DNA from: Ruegeria denitrificans
GTDB lineage: Bacteria; Pseudomonadota; Alphaproteobacteria; Rhodobacterales; Rhodobacteraceae
NCBI RefSeq assembly: GCF_001458295.1
Contig: NZ_CYUD01000022.1
Location: 1 to 38,203, forward strand
Direction: 5' to 3'
Length of the DNA: 38,203 bases
Below, piece after piece: positions 16,131 through 22,599 of the stretch. Within the stretch, counting starts at the first letter, position 1. Every line of letters starts with the position of its first letter. Under the pieces are notes generated by a model. That model did not search any database, was not told the origin of the DNA, and was given only the letters and a program-made list of their open reading frames with translations. The translations under genes and the position numbers were made by a program.

Positions 16131-17129
16131 TTAGCCGGGGAACCCCGGCGCAGGCTTGATGATGCCGCATTCCAGTCCGCGGCGACTGTATTGAATGGCG
16201 TTCATGAATTTGAGGGTGGCCGGGTTTTCGGCCTCCAGTACACCCAGTCGGACCAGAATGGATGCAATGGCGCATTCGGCGGCGCGCGTGGTGCCGTCAG
16301 TGATCTTCAACGCCACGCCCATGCGTTTTTCCGGAATGATGGCAATGAACACGGCTTCGGCCCCGGTCTTGATCGCGGCGCGGCCCTCCATGGCGCGCAT
16401 CAGCTCGGTGCAGGCGCGGTTTTCGCCTGCGACCAGTTCGGGATGCTTGATCATCGCGGCGGTCAGTTGTTGCGCCGCGTCGCTGGCCCGGTCCGACCGG
16501 TCGGCGGCCGAGGCAAACCACGCCATCGACCGCGCCAGCCCTACCAGCGAGGTGGCAAAGTTCGGGGCTGAACATCCGTCAATCCCATAGGCCGGGCTTG
16601 TCTCGCCAGTTGTTTCCTCGATCGCCGACAGGCAGGCCTGCTGCACCGGGTGGTCGATTTCCAGATACTCTGGCCCCGCACCCATATGCTGGGCCACGGT
16701 CAGGAATCCGCAGTGCTTGCCCGAGCAATTATTGTGGATCTGGCAAGGTGTGTCATCGGCCAGAATCAACCCGTCCCGCGCGGCCATGTCCTGCGGCTCC
16801 TGCGGGCCACAGCGCAGATCATGTTCGGACAGGTTCAGATGGTCCAACCAGGCCGTCACGCGGTCTGTATGAATATGCGCGCCGCTGTGCGAGGCGCAGG
16901 CCAGTGCCAGATGCTCGCTGTTCAGCCCGTATTTCGCTGCTGCACCCGATGTAATCAGCGGTAGCCCCTGGATCATCTTGGCCGAGGACCGGGGGTAAAT
17001 CACCGCATTCGGATCCCCCCAACTGTGCACGATCTGCCCACTGTCATCGCAGATCACCGCATGGCCCAGATGCAGGCTTTCCAGCAAGGGTCCACGCCAA
17101 AGTTCTGTCATTGGTACCGGCTGCGTCAT
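16131..17129 (-). CDS. L-asparaginase II (Rhizobium-type, zinc-binding)
   Basis: This hydrolyses L-asparagine to aspartate and ammonia. The 332-residue protein belongs to the family typified by the Rhizobium etli thermolabile/inducible asparaginase, unrelated to E. coli AnsB. Residues described for that family are in place: the Ser-Lys pair at S48 and K51 in PRSSAKMIQG, and zinc-ligand candidates C135 and K138 in NNCSGKHCGF, with C186 in IDGCSAPNF. The ATG at 17129 has a good ggagg 7 bp upstream; the earlier in-frame ATG at 17153 would lie before that site. It converges with the YCII-like gene, five bases away. Confidence 0.9.
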   Translation of the reverse strand: MTQPVPMTELWRGPLLESLHLGHAVICDDSGQIVHSWGDPNAVIYPRSSAKMIQGLPLITSGAAAKYGLNSEHLALACASHSGAHIHTDRVTAWLDHLNLSEHDLRCGPQEPQDMAARDGLILADDTPCQIHNNCSGKHCGFLTVAQHMGAGPEYLEIDHPVQQACLSAIEETTGETSPAYGIDGCSAPNFATSLVGLARSMAWFASAADRSDRASDAAQQLTAAMIKHPELVAGENRACTELMRAMEGRAAIKTGAEAVFIAIIPEKRMGVALKITDGTTRAAECAIASILVRLGVLEAENPATLKFMNAIQYSRRGLECGIIKPAPGFPG

Positions 17130-17307
17130 CTGGCCCCTCCGTAATATGCGCAAAATTCTGCCAATCGCCCTTTCGCCTGTGGCGAAACCTGCGTTAGTGT
17201 GTGTATGTCGACAATCATCGGAATACGCAACTTACAGACGAACCGGTAGAGTTCGCAGCTATGTCCGATGGGTATGAGGTAATAGGTCGAGCTAGGAGGC
17301 TGGACAG

Positions 17308-17841
17308 ATGAGATCGAAACTCGTCCGTGTGATCGCGGGTTTGTGCATGGCAGGGATGGCCACAACCGCAACCGCTCAGCAGGCGTCAAGCACCAACCGC
17401 GTGGCAGCCAAGACCGATTGGAGCGTGTTCGTCGAAGACGATCCCACGGAATGCTGGAGCGTGTCCGCCCCCAAGGAAACCGTCAACACACGTGGTGGCC
17501 GGGTGGTATCAGTCCGCCGCAGCGATATTCTGCTGTTCGTGTTCTATCGCCCCAATGCCGAGGTGAAGGGTCAGGTGACCTTTACCGGCGGCTATCCTTT
17601 TGCCGCGGGTTCGACGGTCAATCTTGAGATCGACGGAACCGAGTTCGAGCTGATCACCGAAGGCGAATGGGCATGGCCCGCAACCGAAGGCGAAGACCTT
17701 AAGGTGGTCGCAGCGATGAAACGCGGCACCGAGGCCGTGCTGACTGCGCGGTCTGAGCGTGGGACCCAGACCAAGGATACCTTCTCGCTGCTGGGCTTTA
17801 CGGCGGCGATCGAAGACGCCGAGACGCGCTGTACGAACTAA
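17308..17841 (+). CDS. Invasion-associated locus B (IalB)-family exported protein
   Basis: The 177-residue protein has a clear signal peptide (basic MRSKLVR, hydrophobic stretch, cleavage after TATAQ or nearby at about 23-24). The mature part carries the IalB-family core: DWSVFVEDDPTECWSVS, then a beta-rich region with FVFYRPNAEVKG and FTGGYPF, and a final ETRC. Two cysteines (in TECW and near the end) could form a disulfide in the periplasm. IalB was named in Bartonella, but in free-living marine alphaproteobacteria the role is unknown and not evidence of invasion. A strong aggagg lies at 17295-17300. A terminator closes the gene. Confidence 0.82.
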   Translation: MRSKLVRVIAGLCMAGMATTATAQQASSTNRVAAKTDWSVFVEDDPTECWSVSAPKETVNTRGGRVVSVRRSDILLFVFYRPNAEVKGQVTFTGGYPFAAGSTVNLEIDGTEFELITEGEWAWPATEGEDLKVVAAMKRGTEAVLTARSERGTQTKDTFSLLGFTAAIEDAETRCTN

Positions 17842-17861
17842 TGCACATTTGCAGACACACG

Positions 17862-17892
17862 AAACCCCGTCATTTGGCGGGGTTTTCTTTTT
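17862..17892 (+). terminator. Rho-independent terminator after the IalB-like gene
   Basis: aaaccccg (17862-17869) pairs with cggggttt (17878-17885), loop tcatttgg, followed by tctttttt. It begins 21 bp after the stop codon. Confidence 0.88.
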
Positions 17893-17934
17893 TCATTGCA
17901 AAACGTCAACTTAACGTCACGTCTGTCTGCGCAT

Positions 17935-17948
17935 TTGATCCGTATCAA
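17935..17948. promoter_or_regulatory. FNR/FnrL-type box
   Basis: ttgat-ccgt-atcaa is a perfect match to the TTGAT-N4-ATCAA site of FNR-family regulators (FnrL in Rhodobacteraceae). Its centre (17941.5) lies about 30 bp upstream of a possible -10 (actaat, 17971-17976), the spacing of a class II activated promoter with a start near 17983. The lipoprotein ATG is at 18006. No other TTGAT-N4-ATCAA site was noticed in the window. Confidence 0.72.
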
Positions 17949-17966
17949 GGCGAGCTTCTGATTTTT

Positions 17967-17984
17967 CTGAACTAATCAGTTCAG
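17967..17984. repeat. Inverted repeat in the lipoprotein promoter/leader
   Basis: ctgaact (17967-17973) and agttcag (17978-17984) form a perfect 7-bp inverted repeat around aatc. It overlaps the presumed -10 and start site downstream of the FnrL box, so it could be a second operator or a 5'-end hairpin. Confidence 0.5.
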
Positions 17985-18005
17985 GAAATCGGAAGGAGCT
18001 TACGA

Positions 18006-18173
18006 ATGCTGAATAAGTCCATTGTCGCGTTGATGATGACAGCCGCCCTGTTGTTGAGCGCGTGTGAAAAAGACACCGACACTTACCCGGTGACCGGTGA
18101 ACAGTGCGGACCAGAGGACCCGGTGAAAACCTTGGACGCAGCAGATTGTGATATCCTACCTGCGGGCGTTTGA
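18006..18173 (+). CDS. Small lipoprotein, 55 residues
   Basis: An open frame of 55 codons starts at the ATG at 18006, after a strong ggaaggag ribosome site (17991-17998). The predicted protein has a basic start (MLNKS), a hydrophobic segment ALMMTAALLL and the lipobox LLSAC, so the cysteine at residue 20 should be lipidated. The mature part is about 36 residues, acidic, with two further cysteines (EQCGPEDP and DCDILPAG). It is expected to be anchored in the inner or outer membrane. I do not recognise a named family. A perfect FnrL box upstream suggests low-oxygen control. Signal, lipobox and ribosome site together make it a convincing gene despite its size. Confidence 0.75.
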   Translation: MLNKSIVALMMTAALLLSACEKDTDTYPVTGEQCGPEDPVKTLDAADCDILPAGV

Positions 18174-18197
18174 AGAAGTTGACCTACTCAAAGAATC

Positions 18198-18228
18198 TTG
18201 GCTGCACCGGCGCTGGCGGTGCGGCCAA
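18198..18228 (+). terminator. Strong hairpin after the small lipoprotein gene
   Basis: ttggc-t-gcaccg (18198-18209) pairs with cggtgc-g-gccaa (18217-18228), including one T-G wobble, giving a 12-bp stem with a seven-base loop. It lies 25 bp after the stop. There is little T tract, so termination may be partial, allowing read-through into the LprI-like gene. Confidence 0.5.
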
Positions 18229-18297
18229 GTCATATTTGGGACTCAATTCTACGCGTGCTACTGTTGGACGGTAGGAAATCCCTGGCAGGAACAGAAC

Positions 18298-18675
18298 ATG
18301 CGATACACATTGATTGCACTGTTGTTTTCATCTGCAGCACTGGCAGACCCCACACTGGAATGTGCCGACGCCAACTCTCAGGTGGAAATCGGGGCCTGTG
18401 TTGGCGAAATGGAAGAGCGGGTCAATCTGGCGCTGGAGGCGAGCTACGGATTTGCCGTGCAAGCCGCCAAAGAGTTGGACGAAGTCACTGGACGAGTGGT
18501 GGCACAGCCTGCCTTGGAATCCGCGCAATCCGCCTGGGAAGGCTACCGAGATGCGCAATGCGAAGCAGTGGGCGCATCTTATGGAGGTGGGTCCGGAACG
18601 GGTATTGCCATCACCGCCTGCCGGGTCGATCTGGGGCGGGCGCGCGTGGATGAGCTGCTGCGCTTTGCGAATTGA
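18298..18675 (+). CDS. LprI-like (DUF1311) exported protein
   Basis: A 125-residue protein with a signal peptide (MRYTLIALLFSSAALA, cleavage before DPTLEC). The mature domain resembles the lysozyme-inhibitor LprI N-terminal/DUF1311 family. It has four cysteines spaced as C-x12-C early (LECADANSQVEIGACVGE) and two later (DAQCEA, ITACRVD), plus the AWEGYRDAQC block that marks the family. It should be periplasmic, with two disulfides. Inhibition of lysozyme has been shown only for a few relatives. I start it at 18298 because that ATG begins the signal peptide and follows agga; the frame upstream to 18148 overlaps the lipoprotein and hairpin and is unlikely to be coding. Confidence 0.78.
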   Translation: MRYTLIALLFSSAALADPTLECADANSQVEIGACVGEMEERVNLALEASYGFAVQAAKELDEVTGRVVAQPALESAQSAWEGYRDAQCEAVGASYGGGSGTGIAITACRVDLGRARVDELLRFAN

Positions 18676-18690
18676 TTGATACGATTCCTT

Positions 18691-18716
18691 TTGATCTTTG
18701 CGCGCGATCCTATATA
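18691..18716 (+). promoter_or_regulatory. Candidate rlmN promoter
   Basis: tatata at 18711-18716 is a good -10, with a poor -35 (ttttga at 18689-18694 at a 16-bp spacing, or ttgatc at 18691). It sits about 40 bp upstream of the rlmN ATG. Confidence 0.4.
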
Positions 18717-18754
18717 GAGGCGCATCCCAAGCCAGAATCCATTGAGATAGCCAC

Positions 18755-19942
18755 ATGTCGCCCAAAGCGCCGATCACTCAAGACGTCTTGACCATCCCCC
18801 GCAAATTGCCCGAGGGGAAGATTAACCTTGTCGGCCTGACCCGCGACCAGTTGCGCGATGTTCTGATCGAAAACGGCACACCGGAAAAGCAGGCCAAGAT
18901 GCGCACCGGACAGATCTGGCAGTGGATCTATCAATGGGGCGTGCGCGATTTTGCCGAAATGACCAACCTCGCCAAAGCGTATCGTGCGCAACTGGCTGAG
19001 ACTTTCGTGATCGAAATCCCCGAAGTCGTGACCCGGCAGGTGTCCGAGGACGGCACGCGCAAGTACCTGTGCCGCATCGCGGGTGGCCATGAGGTTGAGG
19101 TTGTCTACATCCCCGAAGAGGATCGCGGGACGCTGTGTATCTCGTCTCAGGTTGGCTGCACGCTGACCTGTTCCTTCTGCCATACCGGCACACAGAAACT
19201 GGTGCGCAACTTGACCGCAGCCGAGATTGTCGGTCAGGTCATGATGGCCCGCGACGATCTTGAGGAATGGCCGGTTCCTGGCGCGCCCAAGGACGAAACC
19301 CGCCTGCTGTCAAACATCGTTCTGATGGGCATGGGCGAGCCGTTGTATAACTTCGAAAACGTCCGCGATGCGATGAAGATCGCCATGGACCCCGAGGGGA
19401 TTTCTCTGTCGCGTCGTCGCATTACCCTGTCGACCTCGGGCGTGGTGCCCGAGATAGCGCGCACAGCTGAGGAAATCGGTTGTCTGCTGGCGATTTCATT
19501 TCACGCAACTACGAACGAAACCCGCGACGTACTGGTGCCAATCAACAAGCGTTGGAATATCGAAGAGTTACTGCAGGCCTTGGCCAGCTATCCCAAAGTG
19601 TCGAATTCCGAGCGGATCACCTTTGAATACGTGATGCTGGATGGTGTTAACGACAGTGACGAGGACGCGCACCGTCTGATTGACCATATCAAACGCCACA
19701 ATATCCCGGCCAAGATCAACCTGATCCCATTCAACGAATGGCCAGGCGCGCCGTATAAGCGCAGCTCGAACAACCGTATTCGGGCTTTTGCAAATATCAT
19801 CTATCAGGCGGGCTATGCCTCACCCATTCGCAAGACCCGCGGCGAGGACATCATGGCGGCCTGCGGTCAGCTGAAATCGGCCACGGAACGCGCTCGCAAA
19901 TCGCGCAAACAGATCGAGGCCGAAGCCGGGGTGCAAAACTGA
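18755..19942 (+). CDS. rlmN: 23S rRNA (adenine-2503-C2)/tRNA methyltransferase
   Basis: RlmN is a radical-SAM enzyme that methylates C2 of A2503 in 23S rRNA and A37 of some tRNAs, important for decoding accuracy. The 395-residue protein has the cluster-binding CTLTCSFC motif (C135, C139, C142), MGMGEPLYNF, and RRRITLSTSGVVPEI. Near the C-terminus DIMAACGQL contains the cysteine that forms the methyl-carrying/protein-RNA intermediate in this family. The N-terminal helical domain with WQWIYQWGVRDF is also typical. Upstream initiation signals are modest (gagatagcc before the ATG). It is transcribed on its own. Confidence 0.97.
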   Translation: MSPKAPITQDVLTIPRKLPEGKINLVGLTRDQLRDVLIENGTPEKQAKMRTGQIWQWIYQWGVRDFAEMTNLAKAYRAQLAETFVIEIPEVVTRQVSEDGTRKYLCRIAGGHEVEVVYIPEEDRGTLCISSQVGCTLTCSFCHTGTQKLVRNLTAAEIVGQVMMARDDLEEWPVPGAPKDETRLLSNIVLMGMGEPLYNFENVRDAMKIAMDPEGISLSRRRITLSTSGVVPEIARTAEEIGCLLAISFHATTNETRDVLVPINKRWNIEELLQALASYPKVSNSERITFEYVMLDGVNDSDEDAHRLIDHIKRHNIPAKINLIPFNEWPGAPYKRSSNNRIRAFANIIYQAGYASPIRKTRGEDIMAACGQLKSATERARKSRKQIEAEAGVQN

Positions 19943-19948
19943 GGCATA

Positions 19949-19975
19949 TTATTGTCCCTGAAGGGTCGACAATAA
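19949..19975 (+). terminator. Hairpin after rlmN
   Basis: ttattgtc (19949-19956) pairs with gacaataa (19968-19975), beginning six bases after the stop. The loop can pair further (ccct/aggg). No T tract on this strand follows closely, so termination strength is uncertain. Confidence 0.5.
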
Positions 19976-19997
19976 ATTAATTTCCACCTTGCTGTTC

Positions 19998-20009
19998 TTT
20001 GCATGCAAA
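19998..20009. promoter_or_regulatory. 12-bp perfect palindrome upstream of the P460 gene
   Basis: tttgcatgcaaa reads identically on both strands and lies 7 bp upstream of a -10-like tatgtt (20016-20021). The palindrome occupies the spacer between -35 and -10, a usual place for a repressor site. No regulator is known for it. Confidence 0.4.
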
Positions 20010-20175
20010 ATTTGGTATGTTTTCCGGGTCGGGGCTGGATCAGCGCATGTCACTCTTGCGCACAAAGCGGTGAAAGCCGTGGTCTGGCCGTGGCGCGTTT
20101 GTTCAGGGCCGTTATGATGTTCCAAACATGATATGGGCGTTCAGGCGAACCTTAAGAACTAGGTAGGCCATTCAA

Positions 20176-20802
20176 ATGTATTTACGATTTACACGTGTGT
20201 TTTTGATCTCACTGACCTTGCTGACTTTTTCGGGTTTGTTCGCGACCCAAGGCTATGCGCAAGCAACCGAGGAGGACGCGCATCTTGCCATCGAAAATCC
20301 AGCGGATTTGTCCAAGGAAGAAGCGTTGCGCATTTATGAATCCCTGCAACGGCGCATGGCGCGGGGCTACGACGCCGCGCAGTTGGATTTGCTGATGAAT
20401 TACCAGAACTGGCCGCTGTTCAATGATGCACCCTATATCTCGGCCACCCATGGTCAGCGATATGTGAACAGCTATGCCAATCGCATGGCGCATAATTACG
20501 GAACTTTGGCCGAAGGGGAAAAGCTGCCTAAGGGCTCGGTGCTCGCCAAGGACAGTGTGACCGTCACGGATGAAGGCAATATCCACCCCGGTGCCTTGTT
20601 CGTGATGGAAAAGCTGGCCGAAGGCGAAAGCCCCGAGACAGGTGACTGGCGCTATATCATGGTGATGCCGGACGGATCGCTGTTTGGTGACACGAAGGGC
20701 GCGCGTGCAAACGCGGTCGCCTATTGCCACGATTGTCACGAGGCGGTGGCCGACCGGGATTACACCTTTTTCGTGCCCGAAGAATACATAGTCGGCAACT
20801 AA
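20176..20802 (+). CDS. Exported cytochrome P460-like c-type heme protein
   Basis: The 208-residue protein has a signal peptide (hydrophobic to about residue 25, cleavage near GYAQA) and a single CHDCH heme-c motif (CxxCH, 184-188) near its C-terminus. The segment LPKGSVLAKDSVTV, GALFVMEKLAEGESPETGDWRY and the following MPDGSLFGDTKG fit the cytochrome P460 domain. P460 enzymes oxidise hydroxylamine or bind nitric oxide; in heterotrophic bacteria the substrate is mostly unknown. The lysine that crosslinks to heme in true P460s cannot be assigned from this sequence by eye. It stands alone, with a 233-bp upstream region holding a palindrome. Its stop codon directly abuts that of cbpM. Confidence 0.78.
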   Translation: MYLRFTRVFLISLTLLTFSGLFATQGYAQATEEDAHLAIENPADLSKEEALRIYESLQRRMARGYDAAQLDLLMNYQNWPLFNDAPYISATHGQRYVNSYANRMAHNYGTLAEGEKLPKGSVLAKDSVTVTDEGNIHPGALFVMEKLAEGESPETGDWRYIMVMPDGSLFGDTKGARANAVAYCHDCHEAVADRDYTFFVPEEYIVGN

Positions 20803-21147
20803 TCAGCTGCGTTTGAAACGGGCGGTTCCGATCACCTCGATCAGGGTCTGACGTATCGGTTCTGGCTGTGCTTCGACCGCGTTCAATACCTCGCGCAGTT
20901 CCGCGCGCAGGCCGTGCATCTGGTCGATCAGCGAAATCATCATCGACAGCGCGTCGGGCTCCATCTCGTACTGATCGTGCAACTCACACGCTAGTTCCAG
21001 TCGCGCCACGTCGAGGCTGTGATAGGCCAGCCCTTGATCGGTTTGTTCGGGGATCACGATCTCGGCGGCCAGATACTCGGTCAACCGGGCCGAGGTCAGG
21101 CGGGTGACGGTTGCGATCAGCTGTTCTTCGGTCAGAGTGCGGGTCAT
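20803..21147 (-). CDS. cbpM: CbpM-like chaperone modulator
   Basis: A 114-residue, mostly helical protein encoded directly after a CbpA-type DnaJ protein. Its ATG overlaps the cbpA stop by four bases (ATGA), so the two are translationally coupled. In E. coli CbpM binds the CbpA J-domain and blocks its stimulation of DnaK. The central ARLTEYLAAEIVIPEQ and later helical DVARLELACELHDQYEMEPDAL segments are consistent with the MerR-like CbpM fold. The assignment leans on gene order as well as sequence. The 3' end directly touches the end of the convergent P460 gene with no base between the two stop codons. Confidence 0.72.
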   Translation of the reverse strand: MTRTLTEEQLIATVTRLTSARLTEYLAAEIVIPEQTDQGLAYHSLDVARLELACELHDQYEMEPDALSMMISLIDQMHGLRAELREVLNAVEAQPEPIRQTLIEVIGTARFKRS

Positions 21148-22061
21148 GACGGCATTCCTTTGCGCGGGTCATAGCTGTGGCTTTCGCGCCAGGTTCCCAT
21201 GAATTGCTTTAGGTCGTCGTCGACCTGATCGGGCATCGCGATTGTCAACTCGATCAGCTGATCTCCGCGTTCAGATGATCCGCGTTTCTTGACCCCTTTG
21301 CCGCGCAGACGCAGGGTTATGCCGCTACTGGTGCCCGCCGGGACGCTGACACTCACGCCACCGTCGATAGTCGGTGCGGGAATCTTGCCGCCCAGAATGG
21401 CCTCATCAATGGTGATTGGAAGTGTGATGTGGATGTCGTCGCCCTGACGATCGAATACCGGGTGTCTGGCAACCGAGACGGTCACCAGCGCATCGCCCGG
21501 AGGCCCGTCGCCGAAGCCCGGATCACCCTTGCCGCGTAGGCGAATGGTCTGTCCGTCGGTGATCCCCGCAGGAATCTTGACCTCAATCCGGTCGCCATCG
21601 GGCAGAGTCAGTTTTTGACTGGCTCCAAACACCGCATCCAAAAAGCTGATCTGCAGGCTGTAGCCGCGATTGTGCCCCGGCGCGTGGAATTCCTGTGCGC
21701 GCTGGCCGTGCCCACCCCGGCCACGCATGAACTCAGCAAAAATATCCGACATGTCATCCGGATCTGCGGCGCGACCCCTATAGGGGTTTCCGGCGGCCTC
21801 GGCATAGTCGCGGTAATATTGCTGCTGCGGGCGTTCCTGACCCGAGGCGTCAATCTCACCATTATCAAATTGCGCCCGCTTTTCGGGGTCTTTCAGCAAA
21901 TCATAGGCGGCAGCAGCGGCCTTGAACTTGGCTTCGGCCTCGGCATCGCCGGGTTTCAGGTCCGGGTGGCATTCCTTGGCGATACGCCGATAGGCCTTTT
22001 TGATCTCGGCGGCGCTGGCATCTTTGGCGACACCAAGGGCGGAATAGGGATCGTCGCTCAT
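21144..22061 (-). CDS. cbpA: CbpA-type DnaJ/Hsp40 cochaperone
   Basis: The 305-residue protein has an N-terminal J-domain (about 5-70) with the HPD motif at 32-34, which stimulates DnaK ATP hydrolysis. A Gly/Arg-rich linker (about 85-125) and two C-terminal beta-sandwich substrate domains follow. The cysteine-rich zinc-finger repeats of DnaJ are absent, which separates CbpA from DnaJ. LPDGDRIEVKIPAGITDGQ and RLRGKGDPGFGDGPPGD are standard C-terminal domain motifs. A gaggtgag ribosome site precedes the ATG. A heat-shock-like promoter lies about 30 bp upstream. It is coupled to cbpM downstream. Cytoplasmic, likely a stress or stationary-phase helper of DnaK. Confidence 0.9.
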   Translation of the reverse strand: MSDDPYSALGVAKDASAAEIKKAYRRIAKECHPDLKPGDAEAEAKFKAAAAAYDLLKDPEKRAQFDNGEIDASGQERPQQQYYRDYAEAAGNPYRGRAADPDDMSDIFAEFMRGRGGHGQRAQEFHAPGHNRGYSLQISFLDAVFGASQKLTLPDGDRIEVKIPAGITDGQTIRLRGKGDPGFGDGPPGDALVTVSVARHPVFDRQGDDIHITLPITIDEAILGGKIPAPTIDGGVSVSVPAGTSSGITLRLRGKGVKKRGSSERGDQLIELTIAMPDQVDDDLKQFMGTWRESHSYDPRKGMPS

Positions 22062-22087
22062 CTCACCTCTCGCGGGTCGGGCTGAAC

Positions 22088-22115
22088 AGGATGGGTTTTA
22101 TCATGCGTTTTCAAC
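22088..22115 (-). promoter_or_regulatory. Candidate RpoH (heat-shock sigma factor) promoter for cbpA-cbpM
   Basis: On the minus strand gttgaaa (22115-22109), 13 bases, then cccatcct (22095-22088) matches the sigma-32 pattern CTTGAAA-N13..-CCCATNT closely. The -10 ends about 27 bp before the cbpA ATG. Function is inferred. Confidence 0.55.
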
Positions 22116-22209
22116 GACCCAAAAGGAAGAGGCTTTTGAAACCGCTCGCAAATCCCCGCAGGTCTGTTAACATATGCATGTTTCAAATTGTTTTCTGACG
22201 GAGACCCCC

Positions 22210-22599
22210 ATGACGCGCAGAATCAAATCCGCCTTGGCCCTGCTGGCCGGCAATGCCATCGGGTTGCTACTGGCCACGCTGCTGCTGTCGGGGTTTGCGA
22301 TCAAGCCGATCTCGTTCATCGTCGTGGTGATCGTCTTTACGCTGGTGCAGGTGGTGGCCGAGCCGCTGATTCTGAAGCTGGGCGAGAAAAAAGCACCCGC
22401 GCTGAAAGGCGGCATCGCGCTGATCGTGACCTTTGTGGGCCTGTTGATAACCGATCTGGTCGCCTCCGGGCTGACGGTTGGAGGTATCTCGAACCTGTTG
22501 GCGGCCACGCTGCTGGTCTGGCTGGGGGCGCTGATCGCCAGCATTGTGCTGCCGATCTACGTGTTCACCGAACTGCGCGAGCCCAAGAAGAAATCATAG
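22210..22599 (+). CDS. Small four-helix membrane protein (superfamily IV holin-like)
   Basis: A 129-residue, very hydrophobic protein with four predicted membrane helices: about 5-28 (ALALLAGNAIGLLLATLLLSG), 32-52 (ISFIVVVIVFTLVQVVAEPL), 65-85 (GGIALIVTFVGLLITDLVAS) and 92-118 (NLLAATLLVWLGALIASIVLPIY). It ends in a basic tail (REPKKKS). The layout recalls the mycobacterial 4-TMS holin-like family, often seen in chromosomes without prophage, so a lysis role should not be assumed. The ATG at 22210 follows cggaga; an upstream ATG at 22174 would add a non-helical leader. The last six bases overlap the convergent lyase gene. Confidence 0.7.
   Translation: MTRRIKSALALLAGNAIGLLLATLLLSGFAIKPISFIVVVIVFTLVQVVAEPLILKLGEKKAPALKGGIALIVTFVGLLITDLVASGLTVGGISNLLAATLLVWLGALIASIVLPIYVFTELREPKKKS

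Noticed and set aside
17308..17841. Invasion or virulence factor (IalB name)
   Set aside because: The family name comes from Bartonella; the organism looks free-living and nothing here links it to host invasion.
18148..18297. N-terminal extension of the LprI-like gene
   Set aside because: It overlaps the lipoprotein gene and a strong hairpin, and the signal peptide begins at the ATG at 18298.
22210..22599. Phage holin implying a prophage
   Set aside because: No other phage gene is near; four-helix holin-like proteins occur widely in chromosomes.
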